Positions 34,859 through 44,443 of a stretch of DNA of 64,000 nucleotides are shown one piece after another. The notes beneath the pieces are model-generated. The model had not been told where the DNA came from, made no database searches, and worked only from the letters and a program-made list of their open reading frames with translations. The stretch comes from Suillus spraguei (Eukaryota; Basidiomycota; Agaricomycetes; Boletales; Suillaceae). Numbering within the stretch: the stretch's first letter is position 1; each line of letters starts with the position of its first letter. Where the stretch lies: positions 140,172-204,171 of the forward strand of contig JABCPU010000085.1 in NCBI GenBank assembly GCA_016800925.1. The letters are read 5' to 3'. Made by a program: the position numbers and the translations under genes.

Positions 34859-37473
34859 ATGGGTTTATGGACCTGGATAAGGTCAGGCTCAGTTTGATTT
34901 ATTATACAGCTTTCTTTTAATACTTACCGCAAAACTTCAGTAAGCTGCGGGAACCTCAATGCTGTGTCGATGGAGAAGCAGAGGCTCGTTCAAGCCAGGC
35001 CGAATTCACTGTGCGTGGTGCATATTACGAGAGGTTCTCTGTGTATCTCACGTTCAACAGTTTCAAGCAGTCGCTATAGGCCTGCTAATAGGCTGCTTGC
35101 TGTGCTTTACGAACTTGTACTTTGGATTGCAGACGGGATGGATTAGCATGTGGGTGTCACCAAGTAACTGACAAGACAAAACAACTGATACTTCAGTCAC
35201 GAAGGATGTCACTTCAATCTGCCTTGATTGGTTTCTTGTTGTCCAAGATGCTCCCAACTCCCCTTTCTCCGCAGGAGATCATTGTAGTGCAGACCACTGC
35301 AGTTGCTACTGGCACGGTGGGTCATATTCTTCCCTTCTCCATAACTAGCTTATCGCTTTCTTTGTAGATGCCACTGGCAGCTGGATTCGTTGGAATTTTG
35401 CCTGCGCTAGGTCTACTCGAGGAGGAAAAGGATGGGAGCCCCCAATTCATCTTTCTTGGCTTGCTGCCATAGGTTGGTCATGCTCAGTCGCATTTTTCGG
35501 GGTATTCTTGTCACCTCCAATTAGAAAACAAGTTGTGCGTACTGTAACTCCTTTTCATTGAAGGCCAATCTAACGCTGAAAAGATCATCAAAGAGCAACT
35601 GGCGTTTCCATCTGGCACGGCGACCGCTCAACTAATTTCCGTCCTGCATCGAATGCCCCCTCCAGATACTACGTTACGACGCCGTGCCGGATATAGGGCA
35701 ATCGATACAGAAGATTTGATACATCCAACAGCAATCATGGACGAACCCGAGAATCATCAGGAAGCCGCCGCAGAAGATAACATTGACGAAAGAGAGGTTG
35801 TTCAGCAAGAAGGCTGGGAAGATCTGCTTATGAGCTTTCTTGCTTCCGGGGCAATGACTGTATGCAGTGCTCCCATTACTTTCGCTTGTTATATTCAGCT
35901 CACGTCCATCTTCAAAGCTTGCTGCGTATTTTTTCCCGATTGTCTTTGCGATTCCGTTATTCGGAAAGTACCTAGCCCGGGAATGGCTTTGGTCTTTTAC
36001 TCCTAGTTTATCGTATGTTGGTCAAGGTGCGTATGACTTCATCTAGTTAAGACTTCACTAAGACCTCATGAAGGCATTATTATGGGGTTCCCAACTACAT
36101 TGAGCATGAATTTGGTAAGTCTGGTTTTCCACTTATTTATGTAGCCACCATTTATTATCTACATCATCAGGGCATGCTTGTGGGTTGGGGTATCTTATCG
36201 CCCTTGTCGAAGTACTCCGGGTGGGCTCCTGGTCCAGTCGGCGACATGTCTACAGGCGCGCGCGGCTGGATCCTCTGGATATCTCTTGCCATCATGTGTG
36301 CCGACTCTCTCGTTTCTCTCCTTCCCGTTGTCTATGAGTATTGTATCAAATTAGTGGCTTGGTATAGACCAACAAATTCTAGCGACGATACAGAAACGCA
36401 TGAAGATCTTGAAGTAGAAAGCGCTGACCGACTTGTCCCAACGAAGTGGGTCATTTACGGTCTTATAGGCAGTATATGTGCTGGGACAATTTTGGTTTGG
36501 ATTGTATTCGGAAATGATGGTATCAAACCATGGGCAACCCTGATCGGTTTCATGATGGGTGGACTACTCAGTATCCTGGGGTACGTTTTTCTACCCGATG
36601 GTGTATCCCCTGCTAAACATTCTACTAGGGTGCGGGCACTGGGAGAGACCGATTTGAATCCTGTAAGCGGACTGGGAAAGATCTCGCAACTCCTCTTTGC
36701 TTGGATACAACCTGGCAATGTGGTTGCAAATATCATTGCCGGAGGTGTCGCAGAAGCTGGCGCTCAACAGTACGATCCTCCTTTACTATGTATTTAAACA
36801 TGCGCTGAAGAGCAACCCCAGAGCTGGAGACCTAATGCAGGACCTTAAGACTGGTCATCTGATACGTGCTTCTCCGAGAGCTCAATTCTATGGCCAACTT
36901 ATCGGATCATCATTATCAATCATTGTTTCAGCAACTGCTTATACCCTATACCAGCGAGCATATACGATACCCGGCCCTTCTTTTCCTGCACCGACTGCGT
37001 ACGTCTGGCTCAGCCTAGCTCGCCTCCTCCGTGAGATTGATCGTTGCTATCTGGTTCGGGCCGCTGATTCATTACTTTTGACAGGTGACGGGCAACTTCC
37101 TCAAAATAGCGCCTCCTATATGGTGCTATTTGCGATAATCTTCGGTGTCATTGCAGGTGTCAAAGTCATAGCTGCGCAACGAAACCACCCCTATACGAAG
37201 TGGATCCCTTCCGGCGTTGCATTCGCTATTGGCTTTCTCAACACGCCTTCTTTTTCTTTGGCACGTTTGATCGGCGGGATCGTTGAATATATGTATCACA
37301 AGCGCATTTCAAAATCTGGAGGCGCGAATATCAGGTTGATTGTGATTGCAAGTGGCTTTGTGCTGGGTGAAGGAGTTATCAGCGTGATTTCACTGGTGCT
37401 CAAGACATATGGAGTGGGCGTGGCAAGTTGTTGGGGCTGTTCTGGGGGAGTCTGCGCTGGGTGCCCTGCATAG
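34859..37473 (+). CDS. OPT-family oligopeptide transporter, one-base frame break
   Basis: Multi-pass plasma-membrane or vacuolar transporter of small peptides or metal chelates. Exons: 34859-34881, 34941-35017, 35068-35149, 35205-35316, 35368-35534, 35584-35859, 35918-36026, 36074-36114, 36171-36769, 36822-37030, 37085-37473. They read FTVRAVAIGLLIGCLLCFTN, LYFGLQTGWISMMSLQSALI, TPLSPQEIIVVQTTAVATGT, AFPSGTATAQLISVLHRMP, MTLAAYFFPIVFAIPLFGKY, GIIMGFPTTLSMNLGMLVGW, AGAQQAGDLMQDLKTGHLIR and NTPSFSLARLIGGIVEYMYH. Exon 5 is 167 nt, one short. A run of five C at about 35440 (GGGAGCCCCCAATT) needs six to join EEEKDGSP to IHLSWLAAIG. Other exons are phase-perfect; the intended length is about 694 aa. 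The first exon is less certain than the rest. Confidence 0.85.
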
Positions 37474-38039
37474 GATTTCGACGAGGTATGAATAAGCCTA
37501 CGGGCAGCCAGCCAGCTTTCTGTAACTTTCGTGTTGCTTTGCAACGCTTGACACCTATTGCTTTCTGGTTGAAATCTACTTCAGTACAGTAAAAAACCTA
37601 TGCAACATAATGCGAGTACTACGATGACACATCATTTTCTTGCTCCATGCGAATGCCCGACACGCGCTAATCCCATTGAGTATGCAGGAGTCTAGCATGA
37701 AAATCTCAAACGCCAGGCGCAGACCCAGCACAAACATCTGCACGACCAACATATCGACATCCTACTGAGTGTTGGAGACAAATGACTGAGAGTGAAGCAA
37801 GAAACAACAACAAAGCTATCATGTGCGGAACTTCAGTGGAAAAGAGAAGAGAACCACTTTCACATCATGAGCTCACCCCGTAAAATGAGCCACGCGCGTT
37901 CTAAGTAACACCATAACAATCTCCGATAATCCCTCCTGCCAAATGACGTCGTAGTTCATGGAAGTGTTTTACGACAATCTAAACCGCAATGCCTGATGCG
38001 AGGACCTCCCATACAGTAGTGAGCACACAAGTAATGGAC
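37474..38039. other. Intergenic
   Basis: 3' flank of the transporter. No gene or repeat recognised. Confidence 0.4.
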
Positions 38040-38430
38040 TAGATGACAAGCGCTAATGGCGCTTTCCACGATAAAGCTCTGGATAATCTGGTAGTTCAAA
38101 ACATGGGTGGGGGAATATGATATTCTTCTACAAGTAAGACCTAATGACGCTATTATACGTTACCGGCCACGATGGTGCAATGTCGCGATAAGGTCGCAAA
38201 CTCTTCATGATAGTCTAGATTTTCCGATATCCATGATCATGTACCGATAACTTGTGGTATCCATAGTCATATTTAGCAGAAGCAAAGCATCAGTGAACTC
38301 GCGAGGAAAGTAGATAGCAATAAATAACAATACATAGTACACAATCACCAGAACTAGCATAATTCTGCTATTGACAATCACATTGTTATGTTTGGCCTTA
38401 TAGAGGAAAGACGCGTCACTCATTATCGTA
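38040..38430 (-). pseudogene. Diverged repeat / membrane-protein relic, copy 1
   Basis: Shares a run of similarity, in the same orientation, with 42290-42510 (for example GGCGCTTTCCACGATAAAG in both). The minus-strand frame encodes a hydrophobic stretch (MLVLVIVYYVLLFIAIYFPR) followed by ALLLLNMTMDT, and copy 2 preserves LRLNMTMYT. It is probably the C-terminal end of an agaricomycete membrane-protein gene. The family was not identified. Confidence 0.5.
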
Positions 38431-38664
38431 TAAAATTTTATGATCGAGAGAAGGGCCCGATTTTATTCAAACTCACACTTGAAGTGAAGGCATGACAAAA
38501 GTTGAACATTGAGCTAGATTATGTAATTATTGCAATTTTGAGAAATAATGACAATCGCAAAAATAAAATCGTTCGAGGTTATGGGTTGTGTCATGAACGT
38601 CTGAGTCAGCTTCCTTTTTGGTATTCCCTACTAGTTTAGTGTACACGCGCGTTTCCCCCTTGGC

Positions 38665-38950
38665 CACTGTTCGCAGCTTGTGAGTGTTGATCGTCCTTCG
38701 AGCTTGACCCGTGCTGATCCAAGTCCTTGGCCACTGTTTGCAGAGAGTGAGTGTGTCGATCGTCCTTCGAGCTCGAGCCGTGCTGATCCAAGTTCTTGGC
38801 CACTGTTTGCAGTCTGTGAGTGTGTCGATCGTCCTTCGAGCTCGAGTCGTGCTGATCCAAGTCCTTGGCCACTGTTTGCAGTCTGTGAGTGTGTCGATCG
38901 TCTTTCGAGCTCGAGCCGTGCTGATCCAAGTCCTTGGCCACTTTTTGCCG
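38665..38950. repeat. 69-bp minisatellite, about four copies
   Basis: Unit GTGAGTGTGTCGATCGTCCT continuing through TCGAGCTCGAGCCGTGCTGATCC and TTGGCCACTGTTTGCAGTCT, 69 bp. Because 69 is a multiple of three, frames stay open on both strands; the minus strand repeats WPRTWISTARARRTIDTLT. Copies differ by one to a few bases. Interpreted as non-coding. Confidence 0.85.
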
Positions 38951-39000
38951 TTCATTGTCTGGTCTCAGTTCTTCTCTCTCTGATAGTGCGCCACTCAACA

Positions 39001-39368
39001 TGGTCAACCGCCACATCAGTGACGATGCGAAACGCATCACTCTGCGCCTGAAAGCTCCTCGACGAGACTCTGATAATGAAATATGCCAACTAATTGACTT
39101 CTCACTGTCTACATTGCACCGAACTCTACGACAAAAGCATGCTACTGGTGATATTACAAAGACACTTGCTATTGGATGTGGACGCCCTCGCAAACTCATT
39201 CATTCTGATTGTCTCTACTTGCTCCGCTTGGCTCGTCACAAGCCAACCCTGTTCCTGGATGAATACAGCCACCATCTTGAAGAATATCGTGACCTGCCAG
39301 TTTCTCTTGCAACCATTCATGCTTCATTCAAATGTGTTGGGCTCAACATCAAACGGGTGCAGATGTAG
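39001..39368 (+). pseudogene. Tc1/mariner-type transposase fragment (N-terminal HTH part)
   Basis: MVNRHISDDAKRITLRL opens a helix-turn-helix region. Then come STLHRTLRQKHATGD, the GRPRKL AT-hook-like motif and a second domain (FLDEYSHHLEEYRDLPVSLA, TIHASFKCVGLNIKRV), ending at a stop at 39366. The DDE catalytic domain is missing. It lies directly after the 69-bp minisatellite. Confidence 0.7.
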
Positions 39369-39955
39369 ACTATTTTTGTGATCGTTGTTGGCTTTGCATT
39401 CTTTCGACGCTTGGGGTCAAATTGCTGAAGAGGTACAAAGAGGATGCTGAATTTCATTTCCTTGCCATCATTGTAAAGGCTCGCCCCCCTGTACTTCATG
39501 GTGAGCACCAAGCAGTGTCCTAGATATTGTACATACATCCATCATTGAGGGCCAAGTCCTCTGCTTCGGGGTTGTTGTTGTTCAGCATTGTCATAAATAT
39601 GTAGAGACACACAAATGGTACTAGTATCAATGCGCCAAATGCAAGTCCAAACGGATCAACAAAGTTTTTTTCTTTTTTGGGAATTGTCATTATTTATGAA
39701 AATTGCTATAATAATGCCATAACGAACTTTCAGGGAGGTTCACGACTCCGAAGCACCAAAAAATTGACCCGATATTATATAGCTTTTGCAAAGCTTTATC
39801 TAAGCGTGAAATTTTTATGGTATCTGTCAGAATGATACTACCTGGAATAAGTTAAACAAAACTACCAAAAACACCAGATTGTCACCACTCATTGTTTCTT
39901 AGCACTCATTTTGTGAAAAAATTCGATAAAAATCAATTTTATTCATATTAAAATA
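39369..39955. other. Gene-poor, AT-rich
   Basis: AT-rich flank of the palindromic element. No gene recognised. Confidence 0.45.
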
Positions 39956-40315
39956 CAGTGGCTCAAAAAACTGTCCGCATGTTTTGACATTTTTCACTAT
40001 CTATGATATTGTGTGAGAATGAACAAATTCCTCAAGGACATACTTATACCACATTGTAGTATGGCTTCAGGGCTTTTATTTGAGCCCTACACCGTGGGAA
40101 TCGGCGGAGATATGGTGGAGATATAAGGCTTATAAAATGATGACTCATGTGGACAGTTTTTTGAGTGTATATTAAAACTATATAAATCATTATTTATGAA
40201 ACCATAAAAATCATGCCACTATTATATAAATTATAAAGTGGTGTCATTATGTTATTTTATGACTATATCTAACTATATAAACCAGAATATCTCATGTATC
40301 ATAGTCATAATCACC

Positions 40316-40828
40316 ATGAAAGCCATCTCCTCTGCTCAAAGAGATAATATCCTCTCTCTGTCTTATGGTGGCCTCTCTGCTCGCCAAATTTCCTCTAGAA
40401 CTGGAGTATGCAAGTCCACTGTGGCCAAGTTCATCAAAGAAAGCCACCCAGACAAGGAAAACTCTTGTGGAGGACGTCCATCCAAGCTTACCTCTACTGA
40501 CAAAAGGGCTATTATCCAACATATCACTACAGGAAAGGCTGATAATGCTGTCCAAGCCACCCATTATATCAATTCCACCATCACTACCCCTGTCTCTTCA
40601 CAAACTGTGAGGAATGTTCTCAAGGCAGCTCATCTCAAGGCAGTAACAAAGAAGAAAAAGCCTCTTCTCTCCATCAAACATAGGCAGAGAAGACTAGCCT
40701 TTGCCTTAGCTCATCAACACTGGACTGTAGAGGACTGGAAGCGTGTTATATGGTCAGATGAGACCAAAATCAATAGGATTGGGTCAGATGGGAAGGTGTG
40801 CTTCCAGTCCTCTACAGTCCAGTGTTGA
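40316..40828 (+). pseudogene. Tc1-like transposase, N-terminal half (left arm)
   Basis: Starts MKAISSAQRDNILSLSYG and has a paired HTH (LSARQISSRTGVCKSTVAKF), GGRPSKLT and a second HTH region (VSSQTVRNVLKAAHLKAVTK). It then runs HWTVEDWKRVIWSDETKINR; the D of WSDE is the second catalytic Asp and lies in the loop. The frame then enters the opposite arm and stops at 40826. The third catalytic residue is absent, so it cannot be an active enzyme. Confidence 0.88.
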
Positions 40829-41226
40829 TGAGCTAAGGCAAAGGCTAGTCTTCTCTGCCTATGTTTGATGGAGAGAAGAGGCTTTTTCTTCTTTGTTACT
40901 GCCTTGAGATGAGCTGCCTTGAGAACATTCCTCACAGTTTGTGAAGAGACAGGGGTAGTGATGGTGGAATTGATATAATGGGTGGCTTGGACAGCATTAT
41001 CAGCCTTTCCTGTAGTGATATGTTGGATAATAGCCCTTTTGTCAGTAGAGGTAAGCTTGGATGGACGTCCTCCACAAGAGTTTTCCTTGTCTGGGTGGCT
41101 TTCTTTGATGAACTTGGCCACAGTGGACTTGCATACTCCAGTTCTAGAGGAAATTTGGCGAGCAGAGAGGCCACCATAAGACAGAGAGAGGATATTATCT
41201 CTTTGAGCAGAGGAGATGGCTTTCAT
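40714..41226 (-). pseudogene. Tc1-like transposase, N-terminal half (right arm)
   Basis: Mirror copy of the left-arm frame, identical in sequence up to EDWK. It then reads the loop in reverse (HTFPSDPILLILVSS) and stops in the left arm. No catalytic Asp from the WSDE motif. Confidence 0.88.
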
Positions 41227-41639
41227 GGTGATTATGACTATGATACATGAGATATTCTGGTTTATATAGTTAGATATAGTCATAAAATAACATAATGACA
41301 CCACTTTATAATTTATATAATAGTGGCATGATTTTTATGGTTTCATAAATAATGATTTATATAGTTTTAATATACACTCAAAAAACTGTCCACATGAGTC
41401 ATCATTTTATAAGCCTTATATCTCCACCATATCTCCGCCGATTCCCACGGTGTAGGGCTCAAATAAAAGCCCTGAAGCCATACTACAATGTGGTATAAGT
41501 ATGTCCTTGAGGAATTTGTTCATTCTCACACAATATCATAGATAGTGAAAAATGTCAAAACATGCGGACAGTTTTTTGAGCCACTGTACATATGTAATTA
41601 CATGATATACAAAAAAGACACGGAAAGATAGTGGAGAGT

Positions 41640-41905
41640 GAATGGCCAGAAGGAAGAGCCAGGATGGGACCATGAGGAAGAGCCAGCAAGGAACTGCGAG
41701 GAAACGCCAAAGAGGGACCACCACGAAGGGCCAGGGAGGAACCACGAGGAAACCAGGGAGGAACCACCACAATGGGCCAGGGAGGAACCACGAGAAAATC
41801 CAACCACGAAGGCCAGGGGGGAACCACGAGGAAATCCAAAAGGCCAGGGAGGGACCGCCACGAGGGACAAGGGAGGAACCACAAGGAAAGACACTGAGTT
41901 CGAGA
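41640..41905. repeat. GGGAGGAACCACGAGGAAA-type minisatellite
   Basis: Irregular tandem copies of GGCCAGGGAGGAACCACGAG and variants. Strong purine bias leaves at least five overlapping frames open, with Trp/Pro-rich or Arg/Gly-rich nonsense products. Not a gene. Confidence 0.75.
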
Positions 41906-42289
41906 GGGTGGTGGTAGTAGCAGTGAAACGAAGTTGAAAGGAACTTTGCGTGAAGTTTTCTGTCCTGCACAAACAATGAACAAACAATGACAAATCAATT
42001 AGTAGCAGTGAAATAGGGACTTGCGTGAAATTTTCTGTCCTGCGCAAACATGGAACAAATAATGACAAATCAATTTCAACCACTTGCGCTGCTCACATGA
42101 TTTGGGGTTAGTCACGTGCATGACCTTGTAATTCACGCAATATTTGAACCAATGTATATAGCTTTGTAAGCCAAATATAAATGAGGGAATATGATATTGC
42201 TCAACAAACGGTACCTAAACACACTATCATACCTTGTCAGTTGTGATGGCAAATTCATGACCTTGTCGGACACTCTCATAGGAATCTAA
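41906..42289. other. Gene-poor flank of the repeat cluster
   Basis: Contains a local ~60-bp duplication (a TTTTCTGTCCTGC(A/G)CAAAC word at about 41957 and 42030). No gene. Confidence 0.5.
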
Positions 42290-42900
42290 ATTAGGTTAAA
42301 AATGCTAACGGCGCTTTCCACGATAAAGTCTTATATCAAGAAGTGTGACTTAACGATGCTATTGCACATTGATTGCTGTAACGGCGCACTGTCGTGATCT
42401 TGTCGCGAACTCCTCATGGTAAAATGAATTTTCAGAGATTCATGGCTATGTACCGAAAACTAATATTCATTGGCGTATACATAGTCATATTCAGCCGTAG
42501 CATATTGATATCATCCTATACTTCCCACGACTACAAAATCGAAGACTCATGAATTCACTGATGAAATTGTGTCCTCTTGTAGTTCCCACGGCTAACATGT
42601 CAAGGACTCATGAGTTCTCTGCATCAATGGTAAAGATGAGTAGGACATCTCGCTCAATGTCAATTCGCATTGATAGGTCAGCACCTCTGGGACTTGTTAA
42701 TGGAATGAAGTTTTTCGACGGTAATTAAGCTCGCCCTCCGAATATACCTCATTATTATTGTGTCAGTCACTCCGTCGGCGAAGCTGGCAGCCAGGAGGAC
42801 AACAGCAGGAAACGTCCTGATCACGATGATTCGCATGATTTTTCAGGAAAGTCGAGTATCGCAGCTGTGTTACTCACCGCCAAGTATAGCAGCACACATC
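42290..42900 (-). pseudogene. Diverged repeat / membrane-protein relic, copy 2
   Basis: 42290-42510 matches 38040-38300. Further upstream on the minus strand lies RIIVIRTFPAVVLLAASFAD followed by GVTDTIIM, which looks like membrane helices of the same relic. Frames are broken. Family not identified; DUF6533/6534-like membrane proteins are candidates. Confidence 0.4.
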
Positions 42901-44443
42901 CAACAAACTTAATATGATCTGACGATTCCGATTAGCGACCAATGTCAGAGGTTCACACATAAACTCACAGTTGTGACAGTCATTATTTGAACTAACAAGT
43001 CCGTCAAGAATCTTATTCAGTACGTGGGAGCGCAGTTATTGATTGGGAATGAGGACATCGATACAAAATACCCATTAGCATCTGTCGCTGAGATTGATGG
43101 CACAAATACTAGTTAGAAGAAAAAACGGAGTGTGAATGAGAAGACGTACCCAGTATGCTGATGGTTCTTATGAGATGACTGGTTAGAACTTTGAGGGAGT
43201 GGGGAACTTGCTGGACGAGTATGATGATGCCATGGGCTCGTGCATGCTAGATGTACAACCACCCAGTTCTTCTAGAAGTTTTATGATGTCGCCGAAGTGA
43301 ATATATTATATACGACCCGTGTTCCTGCTTCAAGTTGCAATAATTGATTCTTGAACTAGCTTTTAGGTACTCAGGCTGCTTATCTGCCATGCTGAGTGTT
43401 AGCAATAATCGATAAGGTTATACAGGGCGTGTTGCACATAACGGTACTGTCGGTCTAGCCTCAGCTTCTCAATAACTTGAGTGGACAAAAATTGCACACA
43501 AAAAAGGCATACAAACCCTACCTTGGGACGCGTTGTGCGGTCTATTATTATTCGGATATCTCCGATATTCTATTATGCTAACTCACTCAGATGAGTCTCC
43601 GAAGCTCCGATGACTGGCACCCATGATCATTAATCAGTTGCTCATACTACTTAGCTCGTATATCACAACCCCAGCAGCTACAACAACTTGAAGTGCAGTT
43701 CTTCATCTATTATTTGCTTACATTTTTATCTCGGTTTGCAGCGCTGATGGGCCAGTGAATATCCCGTAATAATAATACGGTAAATATTCAGATTCTTGCC
43801 TCATTGCAACCCTCATTATGTGGAATCTGATATCCAGGTTGATCGGCATAAGCATCTGGGGCGGTCCCCTTGCGCCCAACTGACTAATACGCCAGGTTCC
43901 CATTGATGCAAAACAATATTAAACATTATCCAGTGAGTCTAATTCCGTCACGATGTTCAAAAGAGCAGGGACTGACTTTGGCATGCTAAAAGCTGTCGAA
44001 TACAGCGACAGCATGCGCGATGTCTGGATAATAACTTGAGGATAATTGCAGTACTGACGTTCAGGAAAGGTTTAATGATACCAGCGCTGAGCGCTGAGAA
44101 TGAGTCAACATTTGAAATCTCAATAGGCGCCTCGCTACTTTCAGATGCCTGCCTCAAGGGCATGCTCTGTCCTGCAGGATCTCGTGTCCCGGGACCCACA
44201 AGGCTCTAAGAACATGCTGCTTCCAGGCGTTGAGTTGAGTATAAATGGCAACAGCGCATACGACTTTACTTCCACCATTTCGATCTCATTATTTCAAGGC
44301 CAGGGCGTATCAAAGAACCGAAGGCCTTTAATAGGGTGAGTTACGTTGATTACGGGACCTTTCGTTGTAATTTATAAAAGAACATGTCATGGAATCAATG
44401 TAACTTTTTCACCAGTCCTCTGTTGGCCACCACAGCGCAAAAT
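42901..44443. other. Gene-poor; diverged repeat at 43700-43910; DUF6535 copy 2 upstream region
   Basis: 43700-43910 resembles 53590-53830 in the same orientation (shared TTGCCTCATTGCAACCC-like and GCCCAACTGACTA words). 43980-44440 is similar to the region upstream of DUF6535 copy 1. No intact gene was recognised. Confidence 0.5.

Larger units (their letters stand above)
39956..41586. mobile_element. Palindromic (fold-back) Tc1-like element, 1,631 bp
   Basis: Two 787-bp arms (39956-40742 and 40800-41586) are inverted copies; every stretch I compared was identical. They enclose a 57-bp loop. The ends read CAGTGGCTCAAAAAACTGTC and its complement. TA flanks both ends (39954-39955 and 41587-41588), the Tc1/mariner target duplication. 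Each arm also carries an inner inverted copy of the terminal word (GGACAGTTTTTTGAG near 40150 and its mirror). The arms hold the 5' half of a transposase gene, so the element looks like a Tc1 copy whose 3' half was replaced by an inverted copy of its 5' half. Confidence 0.92.

Noticed and set aside
35850..35920. Apparent frame break in the transporter near ITFACYIQ
   Set aside because: Extending the intron to the acceptor at 35917 (TTCAAAG) restores MTLAAYFFPIVFA in frame.
39956..41586. Palindrome as a simple assembly or amplification artefact
   Set aside because: An artefactual fold-back would also mirror the flanking DNA; here symmetry stops exactly at TA-flanked transposon ends and the flanks differ.
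41536..42083. Several overlapping 90-160 codon frames on both strands
   Set aside because: They all run through the GGGAGGAACCACGAG minisatellite; compositional bias explains the openness and no domain is present.
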